The notes under the pieces were generated by a model, which saw only the letters and a program-made list of their open reading frames with translations, ran no database searches and was not told the DNA's origin. The position numbers and the translations under genes were made by a program. Below are positions 54,504-63,348 of a DNA stretch of 64,000 nt, one piece after another; position 1 is the stretch's first letter, and the number at the start of each line of letters is the position of its first letter. The DNA comes from Leyella stercorea DSM 18206 (GTDB lineage: Bacteria > Bacteroidota > Bacteroidia > Bacteroidales > Bacteroidaceae). The DNA lies in the NCBI RefSeq assembly GCF_000235885.1, contig NZ_JH379375.1, positions 42,629 to 106,628 on the forward strand. The letters are read 5' to 3'.

Positions 54504-54841
54504 TCTTTCGGATTATCAATTTCTATTTTCGTTACCATTCCAATGACCTCTTGTTTGTTTTGGAGCAGCCACTTGTCGATTTCTTCTCTATTAAAATACA
54601 GCATTTTTCCCCTTGGCTTATAGTGTGGAACTTCTTTTGCGGCTGTAAGTTTGTATAGCAGGCTTTCAGAAACACCAATATACTTACATGCTTCGTCAAA
54701 CCCCAAGACGGTTTTGGTCTGCTTGACCATCTTCTCCAATTCCTCGATTCGCTCTATTAGTTTGTCAATAGGTCCCAAAGCCTCCAAACTGTCTTCTATT
54801 GCGACAATTCGCTCATAGAGTCTAAAATGTCTTTCATTCAT
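54500..54841 (-). CDS. Excisionase-like HTH protein (MerR fold), 113 aa
   Basis: An N-terminal coiled-coil stretch (LIERIEELEKMVKQTK) precedes an excisionase-type helix-turn-helix: LGFDEACKYIGVSESLLYKLTAAKEVPHYKPRGKMLYFNREEIDKWLLQN. Two such genes in tandem before the RepA-like ATPase are typical of Bacteroidales integrative elements. One probably acts as recombination directionality factor. Confidence 0.88.
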   Translation of the reverse strand: MNERHFRLYERIVAIEDSLEALGPIDKLIERIEELEKMVKQTKTVLGFDEACKYIGVSESLLYKLTAAKEVPHYKPRGKMLYFNREEIDKWLLQNKQEVIGMVTKIEIDNPKE

Positions 54842-54884
54842 GTGTCACGTACCTTAATTAAATTGTTTACAGACAGTAGCACGG

Positions 54885-55253
54885 TTATATTAGCCGTCTA
54901 TTCTTTCTTTGTGTAGATAGTACATATTCCTCTGCTTCTCTTTGAATCTCGTTCTTCGATTTGCCCTTGGTTCCTTGAAGCCATTCATCTATCTCAGATT
55001 TGAGGAACATGATGCGTTTGCCTCTCTTGTGAAACGGTATTTCCCGATTGCTTGTCCAGCAATATATGGTATGCTCTACCGGATGTGTTGGGAGATAAGC
55101 ACATAATTCAGCAACCGTAAACCATGTTTCTTCTTTTTCTGATTGAACAAGTTCATATATACCATCAATCTTGTCTTCTAATGATGACAGCTTTTTCAGT
55201 ACCCCCGTTATAGCGTTGGGAATATCTTCAAATCTTATACTATTTTCTTCCAT
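54885..55253 (-). CDS. Excisionase-like HTH protein, 122 aa
   Basis: The same architecture as its neighbour: SSLEDKIDGIYELVQSEKEETW, then FTVAELCAYLPTHPVEHTIYCWTSNREIPFHKRGKRIMFLKSEIDEWLQGTKGKSK, a winged HTH of the excisionase family. Basic C-terminus. It probably helps excision or controls the integrase. Confidence 0.88.
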   Translation of the reverse strand: MEENSIRFEDIPNAITGVLKKLSSLEDKIDGIYELVQSEKEETWFTVAELCAYLPTHPVEHTIYCWTSNREIPFHKRGKRIMFLKSEIDEWLQGTKGKSKNEIQREAEEYVLSTQRKNRRLI

Positions 55254-55386
55254 GCTAATTATTTTTTATGATTTTTGATGCAAAGTTATGGGGAGACTGT
55301 CACTAAATAGAAAAAGTAACGTGATAGTAAGGCAGTATCAACCAAACTATCACGTTTTTACTTTCATTTAGCAGAATTATTGTGAT

Positions 55387-56115
55387 TTATTCCTCTCTTA
55401 ATATCTGTTCGATGGATTTGCAGATGGCATATTGACTTGCTGTCATGGAAACGTTTCTTCTTATCCTTGAAAGAGAAGAGGAAAGACAACTTGAAGTTAT
55501 GAATTTCTCTGTTCCATCCTTTTTGATACTGGTTAAGAAGCGACCTTCTCCCATGACATATTGCCAATTATTGTTTATCAAATGGTATTGAGCCATAGCG
55601 TCAAACAGTACGGCTACATTACGTACATTCTTTACACGGATAGATGCGTCCAAGTCGCACTTGAATAGGCGACACAACTCGCTACGCACATCACTGTTGT
55701 CGGCAAAATCAAATATGTCGTGACTTTGGACAAGTTCTACCAACAAATCCATCTGTCTGTCTGACAATTGGCATCCCAAAGTGAGGATGGACGATTTCTT
55801 TCGGGTAAGGATTGGCAGACCAGTACCCACATGTTGAAGAAACAACTCAATAAGTTCCTGCTTGGAATAATCTTCTTTTTTCTTGATTATTGACACACAC
55901 TTAGAGTCTCTAAACAAAGTACCAATAATGCCAATTGCCATCTGTCGCGAGTTCTTACAACGTGCACAATCACAGTCAATATATTGGTGACTGCGCTCAA
56001 ATAGTTCTATGAAGTACTCTGTCTTCATATGATTCTTTTCAGCTTGAAGATACCAACTTCTTGCGATCTCAAACAACTCATACAGTTCTCTGTAGAAGTC
56101 TTCTGTACACTCCAC
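55387..56115 (-). CDS. Conserved ICE protein of unknown function, 242 aa
   Basis: Cytoplasmic, helical. A cysteine cluster CDCARCKNSRQ (about 53-63) could bind zinc. SKQELIELFLQHVGTG and FADNSDVRSELCRLFKCDLDASIRVKNVRNVAVLFDAMAQYHLI follow, then a basic tail (LSSSLSRIRRNVSMTASQYAICKSIEQIL) with a helix-turn-helix-like spacing. I recall similar proteins beside integrases in Bacteroidales elements but cannot name the family. Confidence 0.65.
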   Translation of the reverse strand: MECTEDFYRELYELFEIARSWYLQAEKNHMKTEYFIELFERSHQYIDCDCARCKNSRQMAIGIIGTLFRDSKCVSIIKKKEDYSKQELIELFLQHVGTGLPILTRKKSSILTLGCQLSDRQMDLLVELVQSHDIFDFADNSDVRSELCRLFKCDLDASIRVKNVRNVAVLFDAMAQYHLINNNWQYVMGEGRFLTSIKKDGTEKFITSSCLSSSLSRIRRNVSMTASQYAICKSIEQILREE

Positions 56116-56281
56116 ATGTTTGTGGACACGCTTGCTCTCTTCAAAAAGAGAGAAGCCAAAAAAGGCTGTCTTTTTTCATTTTTATCTGTTTATTGTTATA
56201 AATGTTTGGTTTCCACGAAAGGTTAAAGTGCCAAAACAATAGCATCATTACATAGAATGTTGAAAATGAAAGGCACTAAAA

Positions 56282-56319
56282 ACCACCTGTACAATAAAGG
56301 ACTTATTGATACAAGTGGT
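56282..56319 (-). terminator. Terminator downstream of the integrase gene
   Basis: An imperfect long hairpin (arms ACCACCTGTA / TACAAGTGGT and AATAA pairs), followed on the minus strand by five T. Ends the 58.2-56.3 kb transcript. Confidence 0.75.
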
Positions 56320-56351
56320 CTTCTATACTAAGTGCTTACAAATGATAATCA

Positions 56352-57599
56352 CTATTCATCTATGTCCAACTTAAAAGCTTCTGTAGCTTCATCTTTCTTC
56401 TTGTCAATTACTTTTGCGTAGATTTGCGTGGTTTTTACATTGGTATGCCCTAACATTTTGCTTACGGTATATATGTCTGTACCGTTAGCCAATTGTAACG
56501 TTGCATAGGTGTGGCGGAAGCAATGAAAGGTGATGTGCTTGGTAATCCCTGATGCTTTTACCCACCGTTCCAAAGGCCTAGATATCCATGAAGGGTCAGG
56601 CAGTCCGGCAAACACCAACAGTTCTCCGTCTTTCTTGCGCTCACCGCAAAGCTTGTATGCCTGTGGCGATATAGGCATGTATTCAACGCCCTTAGTCTTC
56701 TGCTGAGTGAAATTGAGACGGTACCCACCATTGTATTCTTCAACCTCTGACCATTTAAGCTTTTGAATATCGCTATGTCGCATTCCTGTCAGTGCAGAGA
56801 ACAAGGCTGCCCGTTTTAGTATATCATCACACGGAGTCTTTGCCAATATATTAAGTTCTTCCAGTGACAGATACTCTCTTCGAGCACTCTGAAACATGAT
56901 ATTTTTAGCCTTGGCAGCAATATCACAATTCAGATAGCCATCCACGAAAGCTTGTTTGAGTGCCGCCTTGAAGATAGAGAAGTACGTCGATGCCGTATTC
57001 CTTGAAATAGTTCCTTTCTTAGAACCACCCTGCGGTGCCTTTATCAAGAAGGAACGGAATGCCTCAATATACTTCATGTCAATCTGCGAGAACTGTATGT
57101 AGTCACACTTGGCAAACATTGACAACAGTGTGTGCAATCTGCGCCAGTTGACAACTATCGATTCTGACGCAGTTTCCTCTCTTTCTTTGATTAACTTCTC
57201 AATATACTCCAGAACATTGCATTTTGAGCGTTCGCTTTGTTCTGCCATTTCCATTTGCTGGTCAGTAAAGAGAGCCATGTTGTCGTACTCTTTTTGACGC
57301 AGGACTCGAACGCCATCCGCATAAAGGCAAGTTTCCATATCTTGCTTGGATTTACACTGAATAACGCCATTGTCATCTCGCTTGGGCTTGTACTTTATTC
57401 TACCAGCAACGGCTCGCTCGCTTCGTCGTTTATCCCATATAGGGGTAGTAATAGACCTCCTGAGATATTCACGCACTCGTTTGGGTTTGTCATTTCCCGT
57501 CTCATAAACAGGATAAGCTTCAAGATAGATGAACCACTCATCTCTCCACTCACTTTTCTTTAATTTGACGGAGACTTTAGTATAATCTAATCTTTTCAT
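56352..57599 (-). CDS. Tyrosine integrase at the right end of the ICE
   Basis: 415 residues. Arm-binding N-terminus, SAM-like core binding domain (LEYIEKLIKEREETASESIVVNWRRLHTLLSMF), and catalytic domain with ALFSALTGMRHSDIQKLKWSEV (Arg), FTQQKTKGVEYMPIS (Lys), ITFHCFRHTYATLQLANGTDIYTVSKMLGHTNVKTTQIYAKVI (HxxR, H, Y). All catalytic residues are present. It overlaps the upstream regulator gene by four bases. As the outermost recombinase it probably integrates and excises the ICE. Confidence 0.93.
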   Translation of the reverse strand: MKRLDYTKVSVKLKKSEWRDEWFIYLEAYPVYETGNDKPKRVREYLRRSITTPIWDKRRSERAVAGRIKYKPKRDDNGVIQCKSKQDMETCLYADGVRVLRQKEYDNMALFTDQQMEMAEQSERSKCNVLEYIEKLIKEREETASESIVVNWRRLHTLLSMFAKCDYIQFSQIDMKYIEAFRSFLIKAPQGGSKKGTISRNTASTYFSIFKAALKQAFVDGYLNCDIAAKAKNIMFQSARREYLSLEELNILAKTPCDDILKRAALFSALTGMRHSDIQKLKWSEVEEYNGGYRLNFTQQKTKGVEYMPISPQAYKLCGERKKDGELLVFAGLPDPSWISRPLERWVKASGITKHITFHCFRHTYATLQLANGTDIYTVSKMLGHTNVKTTQIYAKVIDKKKDEATEAFKLDIDE

Positions 57600-58162
57600 A
57601 ATGGTTTTATATCTTTATAAAGTTTGTCTATTGATTCCTTGTGAGCATACACATAATTACCGATTTGCCGGGTCGGTATTGAGTATTTTCGTATATGAGC
57701 ATACACGGTGCTGTCATCCAGATGAAATTTCTTGGAAATCTCACCTATTGTATAGCAATCCTCTGGTTCCATGCGGTACATGGTAACTGGTTTCCTTGGC
57801 TTGGTGTCAAGCGGAGACTGTCTTAACGGAAACAGATTCATTAGTTCTCCTTTGCATACAAGTCGTATTCCTTTCTCTGGCTCAATGAAGGAAATCTTTT
57901 TCATGTAGATGAGCCTATAAATGGTTGAGCGGCTTGCACCAAACATAGCATACGCTTCCGTTATGCTGATATACTCTTTAGACTTGGGCATATTGCTTAC
58001 AATCTTGTCCAGTTCAAGTTGGCGTTTTTCTTCATCATGCTTACGCTTCCACGCCACCTTGGAGCATTTGGGTGAACAATACCAGGACTCCAAAGTCCTT
58101 GCGAAGAACTCTTCTCCGCACACAGGACATTTCCGTACTATCTTATACTTTGCTACTGCCAT
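57596..58162 (-). CDS. Zinc-finger and double HTH regulator preceding the integrase
   Basis: 188 residues. The N-terminal zinc ribbon CPVCGEEFFARTLESWYCSPKC (C4) is followed by two excisionase-type HTH units: YISITEAYAMFGASRSTIYRLIYMKKISF and CYTIGEISKKFHLDDSTVYAHIRKYSIPTRQIGNYVYAHKESIDKLY. Its gene overlaps the integrase start, so it likely controls integrase expression or directionality. Confidence 0.85.
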   Translation of the reverse strand: MAVAKYKIVRKCPVCGEEFFARTLESWYCSPKCSKVAWKRKHDEEKRQLELDKIVSNMPKSKEYISITEAYAMFGASRSTIYRLIYMKKISFIEPEKGIRLVCKGELMNLFPLRQSPLDTKPRKPVTMYRMEPEDCYTIGEISKKFHLDDSTVYAHIRKYSIPTRQIGNYVYAHKESIDKLYKDIKPL

Positions 58163-58259
58163 AATTCATTCATTTTGTAGTTCTTAATATCTATTCTTCT
58201 CATCATATCTACTTTTTCTTACAGGTACAAATAAGGTACAGATGTTTATAATAATAACG

Positions 58260-58291
58260 CAAAGATAGCAATATTATTGTGTACGGCCAAA
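58260..58291 (-). promoter_or_regulatory. Promoter of the regulator-integrase operon
   Basis: Minus strand: -33 TTTG (58288-58291), 20 bases, -7 TATCTTTG (58260-58267), a perfect match to the Bacteroidetes consensus. Just downstream, GGTACAAATAAGGTACA shows a short direct repeat that could belong to an attachment or regulator site. Confidence 0.7.
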
Positions 58292-58297
58292 AACAAG

Positions 58298-58329
58298 AAA
58301 AGCGTGTAACTCATTGAGCTACACGCTTT
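58298..58329. terminator. Bidirectional terminator at the ICE/chromosome boundary
   Basis: AAAGCGTGTA-ACTCATTGAGC-TACACGCTTT: 10-bp perfect outer stem with an inner CTCA / TGAG pair. It lies between the integrase operon promoter and the chromosomal SDR gene. Confidence 0.75.
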
Positions 58330-58403
58330 CCATTTGATATTGTATTCTTATTTCTCTATGTGCTTATTTCACTCCCTCAAAATCCGCATATTCCGTAGAA
58401 GTC

Positions 58404-59135
58404 TTACTTCACGAACCGCAGCCTGATCCACGCACAGCGCGGTATCATGCGCCACGCAGCCACGAGCAACCTATAGCGCCAATCAATGGTCACAACCTTC
58501 TTGCCACGCTCCACCGCATTCACGATGTCCGCAGCCACATGCTCCGCCGAGAGTTGCAGTGGGAAATGGCTGCCAGCAATCAGGTCCGTAGCCACGAAGC
58601 CCGGACGTATGTCGGTGATGGCGATGGGCAGGCGGCGCATACTGGCGAGCTGCGCCAGACATTCGAGGTAGTGCGACTGGTAGCGCTTTGTAGCCGAATA
58701 GGCAGGCGCAGCACCGAGTCCGCGTGTGCGGGCTATCGACGTTATGCAAGCTATGCGTCCTCGGTGGTTGTTGTCGGCAAACCACTGGTAAGCCGCCAGC
58801 ACCATTCGTGTAAAACCAACAGCATTGGTCTGCACCGTCCGCATCTCCTTCTCCGCATCGAGCGAGCAGTTCTCCCACCCTATTCCCGAGCTATGGAAGT
58901 ACAAGTCCATGCCGCCCAGCCTGCCAATAAGCTCATGCAAGCCATCGGAGGCATCCTCTGCGTTCACATCAATCTGCTGCCACGCCACTATGCCGTCAGT
59001 GGTAGCCACTATCTCCTGCAGCCGCTCCACACGTCTGCCGGCTATGCCTACGCTGTAGCCACGCACGGCTAAAAGACGAGCCACTTCAAGCCCTATGCCA
59101 GAAGTAGCACCTATTACTATCGCTTTCTTTGTCAT
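58404..59135 (-). CDS. Short-chain dehydrogenase/reductase
   Basis: 243 residues. Rossmann motif AIVIGATSGIGLEVARLL (TGxxxGIG), cofactor-choosing GRRVERL after strand 2 (suggests NADP), HSSGIGW, and the catalytic YSATK (about residue 150) with the preceding SIARTRG serine. DIRPGFVATDLI follows as in classical SDRs. Substrate cannot be told; the C-terminus (WRYRLLVAAWRMIPRCAWIRLRFVK) looks membrane-associated. First chromosomal gene right of the ICE. Confidence 0.9.
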   Translation of the reverse strand: MTKKAIVIGATSGIGLEVARLLAVRGYSVGIAGRRVERLQEIVATTDGIVAWQQIDVNAEDASDGLHELIGRLGGMDLYFHSSGIGWENCSLDAEKEMRTVQTNAVGFTRMVLAAYQWFADNNHRGRIACITSIARTRGLGAAPAYSATKRYQSHYLECLAQLASMRRLPIAITDIRPGFVATDLIAGSHFPLQLSAEHVAADIVNAVERGKKVVTIDWRYRLLVAAWRMIPRCAWIRLRFVK

Positions 59136-59251
59136 ATATTTCTATAATAATCTGTGATGAAGAACAAAGTTATATTATTTATTGTTAACCCACAAAATAA
59201 ACCGCCCACAATAGCGTTTATTTAACGTATTAAAAAGAAAGGAACAATACT

Positions 59252-59569
59252 ATGATTTTCTCAACAACACCAACACTCGAAGGACACCCCATACGCGAAT
59301 ATCGCGGCGTAGTAACCGGCGAAACCATCATCGGTGCCAATGTTTTCAAAGACTTCATGGCAGGCTTGCGCGACTTCTTCGGCGGTCGCAGCGGTGCATA
59401 CGAGGGTGTGCTGCGCGAAGCTAAAGACTCAGCCATGCGCGAAATGGCGCAGCGTGCCGAGAGCCTCGGCTGCAACGCCATCGTAGGCATCGACCTCGAC
59501 TACGAAACCGTAGGACAGGGCGGATCGATGCTCATGGTGACATGCAGCGGCACAGCGGTGGTCATATAA
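59252..59569 (+). CDS. YbjQ family protein (UPF0145)
   Basis: 105 residues with the family hallmarks: [48 protein letters not shown] and [26 protein letters not shown], ending [16 protein letters not shown]0145 proteins form ring-like oligomers and are linked to metal binding or envelope stress. No biochemical function is firmly known. Single gene, divergent from the SDR gene. Confidence 0.93.
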   Translation: MIFSTTPTLEGHPIREYRGVVTGETIIGANVFKDFMAGLRDFFGGRSGAYEGVLREAKDSAMREMAQRAESLGCNAIVGIDLDYETVGQGGSMLMVTCSGTAVVI

Positions 59570-59580
59570 AAGGCTAAAAC

Positions 59581-59621
59581 ATTTGCTCAGAATTAACTAC
59601 CTTTGCGGTAGAATCACCAAC
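59581..59621 (+). repeat. 41-bp direct repeat, copy 1 (promoter-containing)
   Basis: Begins ATTTGCTCAGAATTAACTAC and contains the -7-like TACCTTTG (59598-59605). The copy at 60006-60046 differs at one base. It serves as the upstream region of the 59639 gene. Confidence 0.85.
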
Positions 59622-59638
59622 TCGTTAAACTTTGTAGC

Positions 59639-59995
59639 ATGAAAACATCAAGAACAATTCATTCCTTCCTGCTCAGTCAGCAGGAGGGGCAGACGCTCCT
59701 CACGGCTCAGGAATACCCCTGGAGCGTGCTGCAGGTGATACCCACCACTCCAGCAGACTTCGACCGCACGGTGGCAGCTCTCAAGGAGCGAGGCATGGTA
59801 GCCCATCACGATACGGACCGCACATTCTGCATCATCCACCTGACAAGTGGCGACCACGACGGACAACACCCGGAGCGATATATCCCTATAACTCAGAATA
59901 ACTACATGCAGTTCATCGAGGACTTGAAGGACGTAATGACGCAGGCTGCAGTATGGTATGAGTCTAATGTCATATCACGTTTAAAAACTCACTAA
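59639..59995 (+). CDS. Unknown protein between direct repeats, 118 aa
   Basis: 118 residues: MKTSRTIHSFLLSQQEGQTLLTAQEYPWSVLQVIPTTPADFDRTVAALKERG, then RTFCIIHLTSGDHDG and YMQFIEDLKDVMTQAAVWYESNVISRL. No signal peptide, no transmembrane helix, no family recognised. Two direct repeats flank it closely. The ATG follows the -7 element by about 34 bases. Confidence 0.65.
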   Translation: MKTSRTIHSFLLSQQEGQTLLTAQEYPWSVLQVIPTTPADFDRTVAALKERGMVAHHDTDRTFCIIHLTSGDHDGQHPERYIPITQNNYMQFIEDLKDVMTQAAVWYESNVISRLKTH

Positions 59996-60005
59996 ATCAG
60001 TTGTG

Positions 60006-60046
60006 ATTTGCTCAGAATTAATTACCTTTGCGGTAGAATCACCAAC
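60006..60046 (+). repeat. 41-bp direct repeat, copy 2
   Basis: Same as 59581-59621 with one difference (ATTAATTACC for ATTAACTACC). It still contains TACCTTTG, but no gene follows it within 450 bases on this strand. Confidence 0.85.
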
Positions 60047-60502
60047 ACCCCTTGCCTAAGTGGTTTATAATATGTATCTATTATTAGTTGATTATCAGTA
60101 TTATACGCTTTAAACGGTAGAAAAGTGACTGTGTGGATTCTGTTTAGATACGAAAGGCTAGTAATTTAACGTATTTAACTTTCGCTTACATTAAAAACTA
60201 CCAAATAGTGTTTGGATGGGAACGTTTCAACCGAACTCAAAATGTGACAACCAAAGTTATTCAATAATATTTTAGATGTGTAGGGTTGAAACAACTTCCC
60301 TTAAAGGATGTGATTGCCAATCATCCCCTTTTATTCTATAAGAACAAATAGAAATGCTGTCTATCATACTGTTTTCCTACATTTTTATACAAGTAGAAAA
60401 GCAGATTCCAATACTGATTTTTGGAGTCTGCTTTTCCGAAATGGTTAAGTATATCTTATTAATTGTTTCATAGATTTAATGGTTGCCTAAAAAACGTAAG
60501 TT
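60047..60502. other. Gene-free AT-rich stretch with one strong hairpin
   Basis: No supported ORF. Arms GAAAAGCAGATTCCAA (60396-60411) and TTGGAGTCTGCTTTTC (60421-60436) form a 16-bp stem with one G-T pair; it probably terminates the minus-strand methyltransferase transcript. The rest shows nothing definite. Confidence 0.6.
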
Positions 60503-61360
60503 CTATTTATGGCTTATGTCCAATATATACCAACATGAAGTGGTGAAGAAATTTCTGATATACTTCACCTTCCAGATACAATGTGGCAAGAGCCGTGGAG
60601 TAAGGTGGAACTTCTGTTTGTAATGTGGGTTGATGAACCAAAGTTTTTGATCTGTTACCGAGAAGCAACATTGGTGTATGAGTCTTTCAAACAACTCTAT
60701 ACTTGTTCGGCATTCTTTTATGCTCATAAGTTCATTCATAGTTCCTTTCTCTTCATTGCATGTTTTTAGCAACAACTTGTATAAAGGGTTTGGCAACAAG
60801 TGAATGAATGGCAGATGTGAGCAAAGTTTGCTTCTGCAAATCTGTTGATGTCCTCCAAAAGGCATTTGCCATGCGGGGAATCCGACAAACAGCACGCCTT
60901 TTGGTTTAATAAACTTTCTTAGGTGTGCAAGAAATGGCTCTTTTGTAGGAACGTGTTCTATCACATCATGTAATAGTATTACGTCATATTTATCCTCTTC
61001 ATTACATGGAACAGGATATTGCATGAAATCACTGCATACAAATGTGGCATAATTGCTGATTTCAGAAAAGTATGCTCTGGCTTCTTTAATTCTGCATTCG
61101 GCAATATCTATACCTGTCACTTTGCAGCCCAACTGTGCAAAGGGAACTAAGTTTCCTCCTTCACCACAGCCTACCTCCAAGATTCTACTCTTTGGTGTCA
61201 GTTCCGTAAAATCTGACAAGTAGCTGATATAAAACTCCTTAGATGTTATCTCCAAGTCACGGAAATACATCTTCCTGTCTGTATGTCTTTTTTGCATGTA
61301 TCTTATTTTTTGACTTTTCTGTATATATAGATACAGATCATTCATAAAGACTGCATGCAA
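60503..61360 (-). CDS. SAM-dependent methyltransferase (Methyltransf_11/23 type)
   Basis: 285 residues from the first ATG; a start at MQKRHTDRKMYFRDLEITSKEFYI (about 22 residues in) is equally possible. Motif I RILEVGCGEGGNLVPFAQLG, then VTGIDIAECRIKEARAYF, and YDVILLHDVIEHVP. The C-terminal half is basic and may bind the acceptor. The sigma/barrel gene ends 12 bases upstream of the start, so the pair forms an operon. Lipid or polysaccharide methylation would be typical, but the substrate is unknown. Confidence 0.88.
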   Translation of the reverse strand: MHAVFMNDLYLYIQKSQKIRYMQKRHTDRKMYFRDLEITSKEFYISYLSDFTELTPKSRILEVGCGEGGNLVPFAQLGCKVTGIDIAECRIKEARAYFSEISNYATFVCSDFMQYPVPCNEEDKYDVILLHDVIEHVPTKEPFLAHLRKFIKPKGVLFVGFPAWQMPFGGHQQICRSKLCSHLPFIHLLPNPLYKLLLKTCNEEKGTMNELMSIKECRTSIELFERLIHQCCFSVTDQKLWFINPHYKQKFHLTPRLLPHCIWKVKYIRNFFTTSCWYILDISHK

Positions 61361-61372
61361 TTTGAGACTTTC

Positions 61373-63064
61373 TTACCAAGAGAGCCTAATACCGAAAGGC
61401 ACAGTCAATGTAAATGGACGTTCTGTCCAAGTATTCTTGACTTCGCTTCCATTCGGAATGTACCAATTCAGCGTTGGCTCAACAAACAATGTCAACTTTG
61501 GTGCAAATTGATATTGTATTCCGATATTAGTGTTTACAGTCCACTGTATAGAAGGTGTTGTCTTCCAATCCGTTGTATAGCCAGACTTTCCTCCTACTAC
61601 ATAGTCTGCATATGTCTTCCCAGACAATGGTATCTGAATGCTTGCTCCCGCAGAACCGTAAGCAGACAGTCTCTTGTAAGCCATGAATTGGTACGAGAGC
61701 TTGACAGGGATACCGATGTAATGCAATTTTTGTTCCTTGTCAACACGGTAATTGCCGGTACCCAAAGTAAAATATGACTTCAAGTAAGAGTATTGGAGTC
61801 CTGTTTCTAAGCTCCAATGCTTTCCTATGCTCTTGTTCACAGCCAATCCTAATATTATAGGTTTGTCATGATGTTCTGCCTCTTCAATTTTGCCCTTGTT
61901 GTTATCGGTAATATCCATCATTGCAATATTTTCCGCCGTTGGGTCAGTTGGAGTTAAGCGATGTAGATATTCAGAATACTCTTCCCATGTAGTAAAACTC
62001 TTTTTTGAAGGTTGTTCACTCGTAATATCATCACCGCTACTTGTTATAATCTTATAAACATTTTGCGCAATAGTAGTACCCAAAGAACCAGCTGCAAGCA
62101 ACTGCCATTTACTTTTCTTGTGCGTCCTTGTATCATCCGCAATCCATCTTTCCTCGTTTGGAATAGGTGTATAGATAGAATCTTTTGTGATGATGCTATC
62201 TTGCTCGTTATATACCAAAAATTGTTGGCTTTTCTGTAAAGAATCGGTTATTTCGACTATGACATTTTGACCTGTCTTAATAGAATCACCACCAGTTATC
62301 ACCGTGTTCTTTCTCTGTTGAACACTTCGATAATTAGAGCACAAAATAGCATTTTGCGCTCTAATAACAGAAACATTAGGCTTCTTTTGTATAGGCGTAA
62401 TGCCTTCATTAGGCTTTCGAGTTCGAACTACATTCACATCATTCTCAGAAACGAGTTTCTTCTTTACAGTAAAATATCTATATACAGGGATGACTATCAA
62501 CGCCAATACGATGATAAGCATAGCTCTTGGAGACAATATGTTTCGCAACATTGTCTTTGCCCTTGACAATTGTGAGGAAGAACTATGTGGAGCAATATCA
62601 AGTAATTCGCTGATTTCTTGATGGGACAAGCCATCCAAAACAGACATATTGAATATTTTCTTATACCCTTCAGGCAAACTGTCTATTGCTGACATAATTT
62701 CCTCATACGAAATTGACTGCTTGGAAGTGTTGCCATCTTCCAATACGGTACTGAATTCTTCCTCTACATCAGACAAGGAAATGAAATCGTGTCTCTTACC
62801 TTGCTCCTGATATTTCAATACAAGGTTAGTGGTGATACTTGTAAGCCATTGACTAAACCTATGAGTATTCTTCAAGTCTTTCAATGAAACAAACGCAAGT
62901 ATAAAAGCATCTTGGACAAGGTCGTCAACGACAGCCTTGTCCTCTCTAAGAATATTGATGCATATCCCTTTCATCTTAGGATAATACATTTGGTATAATG
63001 TGCTTAAAGCGTCAGCGTCACCTTGTTTCGCTTTTTCTACTAATGTTGTTATATTTGAAGCCAT
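61373..63064 (-). CDS. ECF sigma factor fused to a transmembrane helix and C-terminal beta-barrel
   Basis: 563 residues. Sigma region 2 (about 10-90): LYQMYYPKMKGICINIL, DDLVQDAFILAFVSL, FSQWLTSITTNLVLKYQEQ. Sigma region 4 (about 123-175): AIDSLPEGYKKIFNMSVLDGLSHQEISELL and SSSQLSRAKTMLRNIL. One transmembrane helix at 181-198 (AMLIIVLALIVIPVYRYF). A polar periplasmic part (200-400) follows, then aromatic-rich beta strands (about 400-563: WSLETGLQYSYLKSYFTLG, LHYIGIPVKLSYQFM, GIQYQFAPKLTLFVEPTLNWYIP) ending FTLTVPFGIRLSW, the outer-membrane barrel C-terminal pattern. No signal peptide, so the sigma part must stay in the cytoplasm. Confidence 0.88.
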   Translation of the reverse strand: MASNITTLVEKAKQGDADALSTLYQMYYPKMKGICINILREDKAVVDDLVQDAFILAFVSLKDLKNTHRFSQWLTSITTNLVLKYQEQGKRHDFISLSDVEEEFSTVLEDGNTSKQSISYEEIMSAIDSLPEGYKKIFNMSVLDGLSHQEISELLDIAPHSSSSQLSRAKTMLRNILSPRAMLIIVLALIVIPVYRYFTVKKKLVSENDVNVVRTRKPNEGITPIQKKPNVSVIRAQNAILCSNYRSVQQRKNTVITGGDSIKTGQNVIVEITDSLQKSQQFLVYNEQDSIITKDSIYTPIPNEERWIADDTRTHKKSKWQLLAAGSLGTTIAQNVYKIITSSGDDITSEQPSKKSFTTWEEYSEYLHRLTPTDPTAENIAMMDITDNNKGKIEEAEHHDKPIILGLAVNKSIGKHWSLETGLQYSYLKSYFTLGTGNYRVDKEQKLHYIGIPVKLSYQFMAYKRLSAYGSAGASIQIPLSGKTYADYVVGGKSGYTTDWKTTPSIQWTVNTNIGIQYQFAPKLTLFVEPTLNWYIPNGSEVKNTWTERPFTLTVPFGIRLSW

Positions 63065-63348
63065 GAGCGATTTTTCGTACTATCTATCTTGATATAGATA
63101 CACAAACGGCTTGATGACTGCATAACTTTTAGTTAAAGAATATAAATGAATGTGCTATTTTTAGGCAATGTTATACTTGTATTCTCATTTTGGGAACATT
63201 TCAAGTGACCACCAAGCAACAAGTATTGGGTATCAATGCAATAACATCACTCTTATATAATCCTACCAAGATTGCACATGATAGCAAATATATCTTGTAT
63301 CATTGTCCATTCTCAAATTCTACCTGTTTTATTTTATCGTTGATATGA
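63065..63348. other. Gene-free AT-rich intergenic region
   Basis: Should hold the promoter of the sigma/barrel gene, but no convincing TTTG-N20-TAnnTTTG pair is seen. No RNA gene or repeat recognised. Confidence 0.5.

Noticed and set aside
58236..58252. ICE attachment core GGTACAAATAAGGTACA
   Set aside because: A matching copy at the left end cannot be checked because the left end lies outside the window.
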